Shown: positions 35,741 to 44,464 of the stretch, piece by piece
How the letters are laid out: the number at the start of each line of letters is the position of its first letter
How positions within the stretch are numbered: the stretch's first letter is position 1
Source: Syntrophomonas sp. DTU019
GTDB taxonomy: Bacteria > Bacillota > Syntrophomonadia > Syntrophomonadales > Syntrophomonadaceae
Length of the DNA: 64,000 nucleotides
Assembly (NCBI GenBank): GCA_913757435.1
Contig: CAJYDM010000004.1
Coordinates: 124,001 to 188,000, forward strand
Reading direction: 5' to 3'
The notes under the pieces: generated by a model
Database searches by the model: none
The model's input: the letters and a program-made list of their open reading frames with translations, nothing else
What the model was told of the DNA's origin: nothing
Translations under genes and position numbers: made by a program

Positions 35741-36738
35741 CGAATCCAAAAACGTCATGATAGACGCATCGGGTGTGAAGTGGTAGGATGAATGACCGGA
35801 ATCGCCCATTTTTTCTAGAGCCTGGCGCTTCATTTCCAGATCCGCCTCCATATATTTATGTGTCGTGATGATACTCTCGTGCCCAAGCCAGATAGCGATT
35901 GTCGAGATGTCGACGCCGGATTGCAACATCCGCAGAGCCGTCGTGTGCCGGAAGGTATGGGGCGTTATGTTCTTCTTTGAAAGCGAGGGAATCTCTTCAG
36001 AAGCCTTCTGCTTCAGGCAATCCAAGCGGTAACGGACACCAGAACGCGTTAAGTTACCATCCAAACAATTCGCAAACAAATTGCCGGTTTCATTGCGGGC
36101 GTAATCACGCATGTAATCGGCAAGATATTTCGCGGTGCTTTTCCACAAGGGGACATGACGCTCTTTGCGGCCTTTTCCGTTTATCCGGATGTAGGTCGCA
36201 GTGTTTCGGCTGTCGATGTGGATGTCGTCCAGCTTAAGTCCGACCAGCTCGGATACCCTGACGCCGGTGTTGTAAAGTAGAAGGAGCATTAGCATATCCC
36301 TGCGTCCAAGTGCCGTATCCGTTTTGCAGGCGTTTTGCATGGCGGCAAATTCGTCCTCCGTCAGAAACTCCATCTGCCGCTTCACGGTCTTTCGGAACGG
36401 CACCATCAGGCTCCTGTTGAGCAGTCCGCTGTACTCAGGCAATTGGAAGATCATGTACTTGACGAAACTATGCAGAGCTGCGAGTCGGCTGTTGACAGTC
36501 TTGGGGCTGTTACCCCGTTCCTTGTCCAGGTAAGATAAGAACCCCAAAATGTGATCCACGTCAAATTGGGCGATAGACATTTCGGATGGGGTTACGCCAC
36601 AACACGTTTCATTATATCTGAAATAAATGCGAACGTGTCCCTATAGGATTTGATTGTTTCCGGCGACACATTCCGCTGAGCCATCAACCATTGCAAGAAG
36701 TATTTTTGAATCAACGTCTGGATATCATTGTTTTTCAT
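35735..36738 (-). pseudogene. RIT recombinase C, frameshifted near its N-terminus
   Basis: The start ATG at 36738 overlaps the stop of the preceding recombinase (ATGA). The first ~40 codons (YFLQWLMAQRNVSPETIKSYRDTF) are the core-binding domain. A one-base loss near 36630 then shifts the frame to a stop. The remaining 281 codons, from SIAQFDVDHILGFL on, are intact in the other frame and include the catalytic residues TGVRVSEL (Arg), GKGRKERHVPL (Lys), HTFRHTTAL (His-x-x-Arg) and the LGHESIITTHKYM His and Tyr. Confidence 0.8.
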
Positions 36739-37685
36739 ACGCCATCACCCCCAATGCGATTCTCGAATTTCCGGGCGGCAATTTCGAGAAGTTCAGGAGT
36801 GCCGGACAGATACCAATAGGTGTCTTCCGGCTTCACATGACCCATATACGCTGACAGCAGGTAGAACTTCCAGTTTACGTCCTCCCCAGCTTCATACCAG
36901 CGTTTGATCGTGTTGCAGGCAAAGGTATGGCGGAGATCGTAAAGCCTTGGCGGTTTTTCTGTGTCACAGAATACCAGCGGCCGGATTAACTTAAATGCGT
37001 ACTCAAACGCACGCGTGTTGAACCGGCGGCCATATGAGGTGACAAAAAAGTAACCGTCATCATTCTTTACGCCGATTTTACTTTCAATGAAAGCCCGATA
37101 CTCTGATAGTCTGGCAATCACGGTATGATGCAGCGGCACAAGGCGGGTTTTTTTGAATTTTGAGCTATTTATGAATAGATACCCTTCTTTAATCCGTACA
37201 TCGGCGATTTTCAGGGACGTGAGCTCGGAAACACGGATTCCCGTGGCATACATGAGTCCAATGGCCGATGCTACAGTGTAAGCACGGATCCCATCCGGCG
37301 AATAAAGGCTGCCCGCATGGTGCATCAGCGACAGAACTTCACCATCTGTATAGATATATGGAGTCGTACGCAGGTGCGCTTTGCCGAAGATGCCGTTTGG
37401 CAGTATCTGTGTTTGTTCATCAAAAGCAGAGATATATACAGCAAAGGTGTGGAGCGTTTCAAGGCGGCGTGCCATATATTTGCGGGTAAAATTCTTGTCC
37501 AAAGAGGCCCATTGTATGGCCAGCTCCGCTGTGAGCGATCCATCATGCCCGATATCCCTGGTATATTTCGCAAATCGCCTAAGTTCCTGCGATTCGATTT
37601 TTATCACATAGCCCAAACTACGTTTGTATTCGATATATTCTTCGATTTGCCGGGTAATGCGGTTGCTATTCAACACTGCGCTCAC
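36735..37685 (-). CDS. RIT recombinase B (tyrosine recombinase)
   Basis: The 316-residue product has an N-terminal SAM-like core-binding domain (EYIEYKRSLGYVIKIESQELRRF). Its catalytic domain has TGIRVSELTSL (Arg), KKTRLVPLH (Lys), YDLRHTFA (His-x-x-Arg type, here LRHTF), and MGHVKPEDTYWYL with the Tyr nucleophile. It overlaps the preceding gene by 20 bases and the following one by four, as is typical of RIT operons. Confidence 0.9.
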   Translation of the reverse strand: MSAVLNSNRITRQIEEYIEYKRSLGYVIKIESQELRRFAKYTRDIGHDGSLTAELAIQWASLDKNFTRKYMARRLETLHTFAVYISAFDEQTQILPNGIFGKAHLRTTPYIYTDGEVLSLMHHAGSLYSPDGIRAYTVASAIGLMYATGIRVSELTSLKIADVRIKEGYLFINSSKFKKTRLVPLHHTVIARLSEYRAFIESKIGVKNDDGYFFVTSYGRRFNTRAFEYAFKLIRPLVFCDTEKPPRLYDLRHTFACNTIKRWYEAGEDVNWKFYLLSAYMGHVKPEDTYWYLSGTPELLEIAARKFENRIGGDGV

Positions 37686-38883
37686 CTCCCGGCCAAGATG
37701 ACGCCACCGACAAAAGCCCGACTAGGTCAGTTTTCGTGTAATGAGTTGTTGAGTTGAGGGATTCATGTCCAAGTATGTCGGCGGTTAGTTTCAGCGAATT
37801 CCCAGAATTGTACAGCTTAGTCGCCGCTGTACGCCTTAGTATATGCGTACCACAGGCATTATCCTCAAGACCGGCTTTCGCGCAGTTCCTGCGTATAACA
37901 CCGCGGACTTGACTGCATCCCATCGGTTCACCACGCTGATGACTAAACTGGACAAAAAGCGTCCTACATGAAGTTTGCGGGCGGGCCTGCACCAGATATT
38001 CAACCAAGGCGTTTCCCATCATTGCCGACAACGGCAATATACGGTCAGAGCCGTTTTTCGTGTTACGCACCGTCACACAGCCGTCATACCAATTAAAATC
38101 GTCCAGCGATAGCGCAGCTACCTCGGAACATCTTAGCGCAAGTTCGGTAAAAAATAGAATGATACAGCGATTTCGCTTCCCGGTAGCTGTGTTCCCATCC
38201 GGGATCATATGCAGAGTGTTGAAAATATTTATGTCAATGGTCGTCGGGAAAGCGGATTTCTTCCATACAGCAGGAGAAAGAGGCAGACGAAAGATGGATG
38301 GATGTACCGGTTGTCCGTAAAATGCCTGGCATCGAAAAAAGTTGCGTATCGATGTGACCATGCGGCCCTTTGAAGAATCTGAGAGCGCAGCAAGCCGTTC
38401 CACCACATATTTGCGGATATCCCCTGCCGTCAACCCCTCGGGGAAGCCCTGCGGGTTGTGTAAGAAAGCGTGTTCCAGGAACCAGCGCACATGGTTGACT
38501 TCCGAATTGACAGTGTCTTCTTTAATGTGTTTGACCTCCAGGGAATACTCGCGGAAGCATTGAAGCAAGCCTGCTAGCTCAGGTGTTGAAGTTGTTTCGG
38601 ATTTGGTTTTTAGTCTTCCGCCGCTAATCATCATGTAATACAAGCTCAATGCGGCACGGCAATACTTGAAGGTTCGTGGGTTATTCATTCTTTCGCTTTC
38701 AAGAAAGGCTTTGATAGCTTCTTTTAATGTGTCTGTCTGCAGTAATTTGCTTTGCCGCAAGAACCGCGAAAGATAGGTGCAGTAACCGGTGACCGTTGCA
38801 TCAGTGTACTCCTGCTTTCGCATATACCCTTTGAATCTTTCAAGCTCGCGGCGTGTGTCTTCGCCAATTTTGAATGTTGGCAT
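37666..38883 (-). CDS. RIT recombinase A (tyrosine recombinase)
   Basis: The 405-residue product is the first and longest of the trio. It has a core-binding domain near residues 10-110. In the catalytic domain are LALRCSEVAALSL (Arg), NTKNGSDRILPL (Lys), GTHILRRTAATKLY (His-x-x-Arg) and LGHESLNSTTHYTKTD (His and Tyr). The His-Leu-Arg-Arg-Thr variant is characteristic of the phage-integrase branch that includes Tn554 TnpB-like and RIT proteins. Confidence 0.9.
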   Translation of the reverse strand: MPTFKIGEDTRRELERFKGYMRKQEYTDATVTGYCTYLSRFLRQSKLLQTDTLKEAIKAFLESERMNNPRTFKYCRAALSLYYMMISGGRLKTKSETTSTPELAGLLQCFREYSLEVKHIKEDTVNSEVNHVRWFLEHAFLHNPQGFPEGLTAGDIRKYVVERLAALSDSSKGRMVTSIRNFFRCQAFYGQPVHPSIFRLPLSPAVWKKSAFPTTIDINIFNTLHMIPDGNTATGKRNRCIILFFTELALRCSEVAALSLDDFNWYDGCVTVRNTKNGSDRILPLSAMMGNALVEYLVQARPQTSCRTLFVQFSHQRGEPMGCSQVRGVIRRNCAKAGLEDNACGTHILRRTAATKLYNSGNSLKLTADILGHESLNSTTHYTKTDLVGLLSVASSWPGGERSVE

Positions 38884-38987
38884 AATAACAGTGCTCCTTT
38901 CAAAAATTTTGCACTGTTATTCTACAATATCCAGGACTGTGCCTCCGCTGCGTTTACGCTGAGCACATAAATATACTCAAAACATAA

Positions 38988-39019
38988 TTCCGGTTATGTG
39001 CGTGAGAACATAACCGGAA
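38988..39019. other. Candidate recombinase core site: 12-8-12 palindrome
   Basis: TTCCGGTTATGT (38988-38999) and ACATAACCGGAA (39008-39019) are a perfect 12-base inverted pair separated by the 8-base spacer GCGTGAGA. The palindrome straddles the right border of the RIT element. Two inverted arms with a 6-8 base crossover region are the standard core site of tyrosine recombinases. Confidence 0.7.
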
Positions 39020-39260
39020 GAACTTCTTGTTCTCTAACACCCCCCGAGGTGCCAAGGGGAGTGCAATCATATACAGCATAATCGAAACGGCTAAGGAGAA
39101 TAATCTGAAGCCCTACAATTACCTTGTTTATCTGTTTGAACACTTACCCAATGTAAATACGCAAGATTCTGCAACCATAGATGGCTTGCTACCCTGGTCA
39201 GATTCACTGCCAGTTGATTGCAGAATGCCAGATCATAAGGATACTACAAGTGATTCTTGA
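39014..39260 (+). pseudogene. IS66 TnpC, 3' part
   Basis: The frame resumes at CGG AAG AAC with NFLFSNTPRGAKGSAIIYSIIETAKENNL and the IS66_C end LFEHLPN...LLPWSD. It completes the gene split at 35638. No start codon of its own is needed; any internal start is an artefact. Confidence 0.9.
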
Positions 39261-39310
39261 TTTATAGGTGTTCACTGTTTGACGCTTACTTTTATCAAGA
39301 CCAATAAAAA

Positions 39311-39343
39311 GGGCCAACAAAAAGAACATCCCTCTGTTGGCCC
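39311..39343. repeat. REP-like hairpin, CCAACA class
   Basis: GGGCCAACA and TGTTGGCCC are perfect inverted arms around AAAAGAACATCCCTC. It lies between the IS66 right end and the stop of the following - strand gene. Confidence 0.75.
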
Positions 39344-39352
39344 TGTATTCGC

Positions 39353-40009
39353 CTATTTATTTGAATAATCGTCCCCCTGCCTGCCTTGTCTGTTCTCAAT
39401 ATTTGCAGCTTTATTCCTTATTTGATTAACTAGTTCAAAAACGGAGTCCACATCGTCAATATCATAGAAAACAGGTATCCATTCATACGCTTGGCCATGT
39501 AGCAATGGATCCCGTCCAAAAATCTTTTGTATCTTCATGTGAGCAACAAAATCCATTCCACTATTACCACCAGTTGCTTGAGAAAATGGTATATTGCCGA
39601 ATTCTATGCTACCTATGCCATTTCTACTAACTCTCTTTTTCAATTTAGATATATTATTAATATCTAATTCATTTTTAATTGCCCCAGCGTTTTCGTTGAA
39701 TATGATTATTCGCTTATTGGTAATATAATATCTAGTGTTCTTCTTGTTAAAATATTTGACAATAAACCTGCCGAATGCAAAGTAAATGATAGGCAGTAGA
39801 AAAATAAATCCACCTAAATCAATGTCTCCTAACCATAACTCCAACAATAGAGGAAATAAGCATAATAAACCTATAGGGATATAAATACAGTCCCAAACAT
39901 TAAAAAGAATACTAGGATTCGGGAATCCTTCCCATTGGATAGTTTCATTCCTGACCAGGTGCTTTTCTATGTCGCCATAATGTTGTTGCATATTAATATT
40001 ATTTCCCAT
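39353..40009 (-). CDS. Two-TM PH-like membrane protein, likely RHS immunity partner
   Basis: The start at 40009 lies one base after the stop of the RHS1 frame (TGATATG), so the genes are coupled. The ~218-residue product has a short soluble head and two transmembrane helices (about residues 45-65 and 68-90). A bacterial PH-like domain then begins with NTRYYITNKRIIIF. Position directly behind a toxin tip makes it a candidate immunity protein; the fold alone would not predict that. In-frame codons upstream of 40009 lie inside the RHS gene and are not used. Confidence 0.65.
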   Translation of the reverse strand: MGNNINMQQHYGDIEKHLVRNETIQWEGFPNPSILFNVWDCIYIPIGLLCLFPLLLELWLGDIDLGGFIFLLPIIYFAFGRFIVKYFNKKNTRYYITNKRIIIFNENAGAIKNELDINNISKLKKRVSRNGIGSIEFGNIPFSQATGGNSGMDFVAHMKIQKIFGRDPLLHGQAYEWIPVFYDIDDVDSVFELVNQIRNKAANIENRQGRQGDDYSNK

Positions 40010-40010
40010 A

Positions 40011-41876
40011 TCATCTTTGCCATGGCCATCTCGGCCATCTCCATTTGATTGGCATCCAAGTGTGACTTCTATTACCATGAACTTCAAGAGGTGGCGATAT
40101 TTTCCCCCCAATAGAAGTGGTTTGACCGATGTAATCATCACCGATATTCACCTCTTCTCCAACACTAAAGACACTTATAGTTCCCGAACCGCCAAAATTT
40201 GTGGTCCATCCTTCTAGGCTTTCAATAGAATTAGTATTTGTTGTTGAACGTACCACACTTACCCCAGCACTTGGAGTCCCGCCGCCTGTAAACGGGGTAA
40301 TAACACTGAATGCAACACCATTATCCCCGTTTTTATCGTTAACATATTGAACTTGCACTCCCACGGCTGGGCCTGCAGCAATTTGTGCATTAATCCCATA
40401 ACCTTTAGTTCCCTGATACCATTCCGGATGCCTGGCCCTCAGCACTTGATCATTTGTAAAAACAACACCATATTCATCTTGATAACAGTTATTAGCCTTA
40501 AGCTGGGCATCTGCCCAAGCTACAACTCCAGGGTCGGAACTGTTTAATAGATTATTAAGATAAATATATTGATTAACGCTCCATTCAGCAGTAGCTGCTG
40601 ACAGTCCGCTCGGATCAAGATAAATTATCGGGTTATTCTCCACATACGTATACAAATTCAAACTCAGCGGGTTGGTAATATCCCCTTCCACACTGTCTTT
40701 GGAAGTAAACCTGCCCAAGACCGGGTCGTAGTATCTGGCTCTGAGATAATACAGCCCGCTCTCATTGTCGTAGTATTCTCCGGCATAGCGGATGGGGTTG
40801 GCTATCTGTTCGCTTTCGCTGGTGAGGTTGCCCCACTCGTCATAATCGTAGCTGTTTACTATGTTACCGGATTCATCGCTTAAGGCAATCACATCTCCGT
40901 GGCCGTTGTAGAGGTAGTAGTAATAATTGCTGCCTATTTTCCTGGCTAATGGTTTGTTGCCCCACATGATCTCTGCGGTGACCTGGTTGTTGCCGTCAGC
41001 TTCAGCAATAACCCTGCCGGCATTGTCGCAATAATAACGGGTGGCGCCATCGAGGGTTATCTTCTTGTCCTTAAGCCTTCAGCGTCGTATTCATATGTAT
41101 AAGTAGGACCGTTGGGGGTAGTATAGCTTTCTGCTTCTCCCCACTCGTTGTAGGTGAAGCTTCCAGGGTTGAAGTCTTCACTGGTCATGGTGCTGCCGGT
41201 CATACTGGTGCGGTTACCTCGGCTGTCGTAGCTGTAATTGATCTGGCTGGTGTCCGGCCTGATGGTTCTTACCAGGCGGTTGATGTCATCATATTCGTAG
41301 CTGGTGGTGGTGCTGCTGACTTGATCGGTAACCCTGGTTATATTCCCATTCTTGTCATACTCATAGCTGAAGGATGATAGCGTAGTGCTGCCTTTTTTAT
41401 TTACCAGTCTTATCAGCCTTCTTGCATTGTCATAGCTGTAGTCGGTGATGATGCCGTTGGCGTAGGTAAGCTTTTTGATGGTGCCGTCGCCGTTGTATTC
41501 GTAGGCAAAGGTTTTAGTACCGGCGGTTATGCTCTCGGGCCGGTTTAAGCTGTCGATCTCATAATCCAGGCTCAAGCCGAAGGGGCCGGTCATATTGATG
41601 CAGTTGCCGTTGAGATCATAGTCAAAAGTTACCGGGAGGGCATTAACGGTTCTTTCTACAGTAAGTCCGATGCTGGAGTAGCTGTAGTCTATGCCGTTTC
41701 CGCCTCCGGTTACGGTGCATCTTTCGATGCCACCCAAGGGGTGGTAGTAGTAATTGATGCTCTTGTTATTGACGCTGGCTTGACTGAGCTGGCTGTCGTC
41801 ATAGTACTGGTAGGCAAAGAGCTGTTCTTCGGGGTCTTCCTGCTGGGACATGAGGCCCTGGGGGTTGTAATAAAAA
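40011..41876 (-). pseudogene. RHS-repeat protein 1, truncated and frameshifted, own C-terminal tip
   Basis: The sequence is a second copy of the last ~600 residues of RHS2: YD repeats such as YEYDDINRLVRTIRPD, then the RHS core end GLYYLRARYYDPVLGRFTSKD and NLYTYVENNPIIYLDPSG. It starts abruptly at NPQGLMSQQ next to a REP hairpin. At ~41066 one C of a CC pair found in RHS2 is missing, which breaks the frame. Downstream of the shared ARHPEWY the tip differs fully from RHS2 and is Gly-rich and beta-like (AQIAAGPAVGVQVQYV). Confidence 0.85.
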
Positions 41877-41909
41877 GAGCCAACGAAAAGAACATCAGAC
41901 TGTTGGCTC
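41877..41909. repeat. REP-like hairpin at the RHS1 truncation point
   Basis: GAGCCAACG and TGTTGGCTC pair around AAAAGAACATCAGAC. On the - strand it ends in a T-run and RHS1 homology begins within a few bases of it. Confidence 0.75.
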
Positions 41910-42036
41910 CTGCGCAAAAGCATACCCCCCTTTAGGTGAACTGAACCCCGGATAGTGGACAATGCATCAAAGCCATCACATTCTTATTAGACCCATCATA
42001 AGTAATGCCTATCAATTCTTAGAAATATTAAACCTC

Positions 42037-43940
42037 GATTCCACTGCAAAAACCCCAAAAATATTGTAAAACAGCAGGATAAACCACTGTGAATATCGAA
42101 GTAATAGTTAGAAATTTAAAGCAAATAAAAGATAAACTAACTTTAGGGTGGTTTTGCAGTATGTTCCGTAAAAACGATAGTCACTATCAAGATGAACTTT
42201 TTAGCCATTACCAGTCCATGAGACCAAGTGTAGCCAAACTACTAAACAAAACCTGGGCACCAGTTTTCTATGAACATGTTTTTTGTAAAATCAACGAAGA
42301 TCTGTTTGCCCCCATGTATTGTCTTGATACCGGCAGACCCAATGTTCCAGTTAATATACTGATGTCATTAGAGATTATCAAAAACATGTTTGGTTATACT
42401 GATCAAGAATTAATCGAGCAGTTCTACTTTAACTTCCAGGTCAATTATGCCCTAGGTATAAGAAACCTGGGTGAGGTTTACCTGGCTGAACGTACCCTTT
42501 ACGAATTCAGAGAAAGAGTTTATAGGCACATATTAGAGTATCCCGAGCAAGATGAAGTGATTTTCCAACAGTTTGAAATCCTAACCAAGAATTTTATCGA
42601 ACAAGCCGGGATAAAAACCGATGACCAGCGTATGGATTCTACCTTGATTTCTCCCAATATCAAGAAAGCCGGTAGACTCTCGTTAGCCCTGGATGTATTG
42701 GTTCAAGCGGTAAGAGGCATTGCTTCTAACATGCTTTCCGATAATCTCAAACAAGTGTTAAGAGATAGCTTCAGAACTGATTTACTATACAGAACTAGAA
42801 ATCAGGAACTGGAAAGCAGGTTCCAGAAAGTCCTTAACCTCATGCAAGAGGTAGATAACTTGGCAAATAAGGATCGTAACCTTGCTTCAAAACGAGAAAT
42901 GGTTCTGCTTAAGCGTTTTCTAGGCGAACAGGCTGCCTTCGATGAATCTAAGGGAATATGGCTCGCCAAGCCCAGTAGTGAAATTGAAAGCGGTTCCCTG
43001 CAATCAGCTTATGATAGTGACGCTACCTTCCGTAACAAAGCGGGTAAGAACCATAGCGGCTACGTTTTAAACGTGAGCGAAACCAGTAGCAAAGAAAACC
43101 CGATTCAGGTGATTACCGACTTTTCAGTACAACCCAATAACATCAGCGATGTAGAGATGGCTAAGGAGCGCATACCCATCATCAAACAAAGGACGGATGT
43201 AAAGGACATCTACTTAGATGGAGGTTACTACGGCCAAGAGGTCATAGAAATGGCAGATGAGCTAGAGGTTAACCTACACTATACAGATATGACCGGACGT
43301 AAGGCTCCATCAGATAAACTTTCCACAACCAGTTTTAAGTTTGATGATGATATGAAAATAATCAGTTGTCCCCAGGGCAAGATCCCATTTAGAAGCGATT
43401 TCAATCCCGGTTCCAAGACTAGCAGTTGCCACTTCAAACACGAGGATTGCCAAGGATGCCCGAATTTTGATATATGTCCAGTAAAGACCCAGAAGAAAGA
43501 CCGGATATTACGGGTTAGTTTAAAAACCATCCAGGCTGACCGGGTTAGAGATCAAATACACAATATTGCGGTCAGACGTGAAAACACCAGTTATCGTGCT
43601 GGAATCGAAGCAACCAACTCCGCTCTAAAAAGAGGGGAAGATCTGAATAACCTTTACACACGTGGCGTGCTAAAAACTTACTTGGTCACTGCTTACAAAA
43701 TTATAGCCCGAAATATTAAGCAGTTTTCCCGGATGGCTCTGGGCAAGCTAAGGAAGCCGAAAAGGCCAAAAGCAGGGATATTATGCCCAAATTTAGGTTA
43801 ACGAACACAAAACCATAGTAATGGAGGTCTAAATTAGCGATCTTCAGTTGAAAAAGAACTTTTTGAGCTATCTGCTCAAGACAATTTTTACTATTGAAAA
43901 CCCCCATAGGGGTTAAACAACCTGTTTTTGCAGTGGAATC
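42037..43940 (+). mobile_element. IS1182-family element, complete
   Basis: Terminal inverted repeats GATTCCACTGCAAAAAC lie at 42037-42053 and 43924-43940. The six bases AACCTC are repeated directly outside both ends (42031-42036 and 43941-43946), a target duplication. One intact transposase gene is inside. The clean ends and duplication point to a recent insertion. Confidence 0.9.
42089..43801 (+). CDS. IS1182-family transposase
   Basis: The 570-residue DDE transposase has the N-terminal DUF772-type domain (LNKTWAPVFYEHVFCKINEDLFAPMY, then TLYEFRERVY). The first catalytic Asp is in DQRMDSTLISPNI, the second in DIYLDGGYYGQEVI, and a late RAGIEATNSALKRGEDL holds the Glu. Cysteines CPNFDICP match the family's DDE_Tnp_1_6-type zinc-like insert. 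The start is a GTG, without a strong ribosome binding site, as is usual in IS. The gene appears intact. Confidence 0.92.
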   Translation: MNIEVIVRNLKQIKDKLTLGWFCSMFRKNDSHYQDELFSHYQSMRPSVAKLLNKTWAPVFYEHVFCKINEDLFAPMYCLDTGRPNVPVNILMSLEIIKNMFGYTDQELIEQFYFNFQVNYALGIRNLGEVYLAERTLYEFRERVYRHILEYPEQDEVIFQQFEILTKNFIEQAGIKTDDQRMDSTLISPNIKKAGRLSLALDVLVQAVRGIASNMLSDNLKQVLRDSFRTDLLYRTRNQELESRFQKVLNLMQEVDNLANKDRNLASKREMVLLKRFLGEQAAFDESKGIWLAKPSSEIESGSLQSAYDSDATFRNKAGKNHSGYVLNVSETSSKENPIQVITDFSVQPNNISDVEMAKERIPIIKQRTDVKDIYLDGGYYGQEVIEMADELEVNLHYTDMTGRKAPSDKLSTTSFKFDDDMKIISCPQGKIPFRSDFNPGSKTSSCHFKHEDCQGCPNFDICPVKTQKKDRILRVSLKTIQADRVRDQIHNIAVRRENTSYRAGIEATNSALKRGEDLNNLYTRGVLKTYLVTAYKIIARNIKQFSRMALGKLRKPKRPKAGILCPNLG

Positions 43941-44453
43941 AACCTCAGATTCTGTCCATTTCAAAAAGATATTTAGGAATAAATCCTTAATTTTCTTTAT
44001 TTCTTGTCTCCTAATTATTTCTGTATACGAGATATAAGATATTGAAACCAATAATACTAAAGTTGGTAAAATCCAGGTTAGTATCGGTGATTGATCCAAG
44101 GGTATGTCGCCCAAGATTATTCCGAGAATATAAAGCAAAGAGAAAAAAAATAATACCATACTTAATATCCAAATAAAGGCTCTCAAAACAATGTTCTTTG
44201 AAAATTTGGCGTCGATCTTAGTTTTATTTACCCCATATGTATCAAATACAACCTTTAACGAAATCTCTGGATACCCAAAACCTCTGCCAATAATTAATGC
44301 ACCACCATTAGTTGCTTTATAACTGTATTTCGGGGGCATAAAAGATTCAGATATTTCATAATAATCAGGTAAATTTGACTTTATGGCCTTAAGACATTCA
44401 TCTGGATTTATGGACACTATTACTTCCAAGTCTTTCAGATTTACCTCCTCCAA
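43941..44453 (-). CDS. Two-TM membrane protein, likely RHS2 immunity partner
   Basis: The gene starts 11 bases after the RHS2 stop. It encodes a soluble head of ~88 residues followed by two helices (about residues 90-115 and 122-145) and a basic tail EIIRRQEIKKIKDLF. The IS1182 element sits exactly at its end: before insertion GAG GTT was followed by TAA, so the original protein is 171 residues. With the IS in place the frame runs on into the IS for ~74 codons (to 43716). I do not recognise the family. Position suggests immunity to the RHS2 tip. Confidence 0.7.
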
Positions 44454-44464
44454 TCTATCAAATA

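Larger units (their letters stand above)
35638..39013 (-). mobile_element. RIT element (recombinase in trio) inserted in IS66 tnpC
   Basis: Three adjacent tyrosine recombinase genes on the - strand are bounded by 31-base inverted repeats, CCGGAATTATGTTTTGA... at 35638-35668 and its inverse at 38963-38993. The two repeats differ at one central position. Cutting out exactly 35638-39013 restores the tnpC frame (..GGC CGG AAG AAC..), so both borders are fixed by the interrupted gene. The six bases CCGGAA occur at both borders. Confidence 0.88.
33434..39289 (+). mobile_element. IS66-family element interrupted by a RIT element
   Basis: Terminal inverted repeats of 34 bases with one mismatch begin GTAAGCGTCAAACAG at 33434-33467 and 39256-39289 (inverted). 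Inside are tnpA, tnpB and a split tnpC. The flanking 8-mers are TTTTAAAA and TTTTATCA, so there is no exact target duplication and the flanks may have been rearranged since insertion. Removing the RIT insertion gives an element of ~2.5 kb, normal for IS66. Confidence 0.85.

Noticed and set aside
43716-43940. C-terminal ~74 codons of the two-TM protein frame
   Set aside because: These codons are the IS1182 right end read through after the insertion displaced the native TAA.
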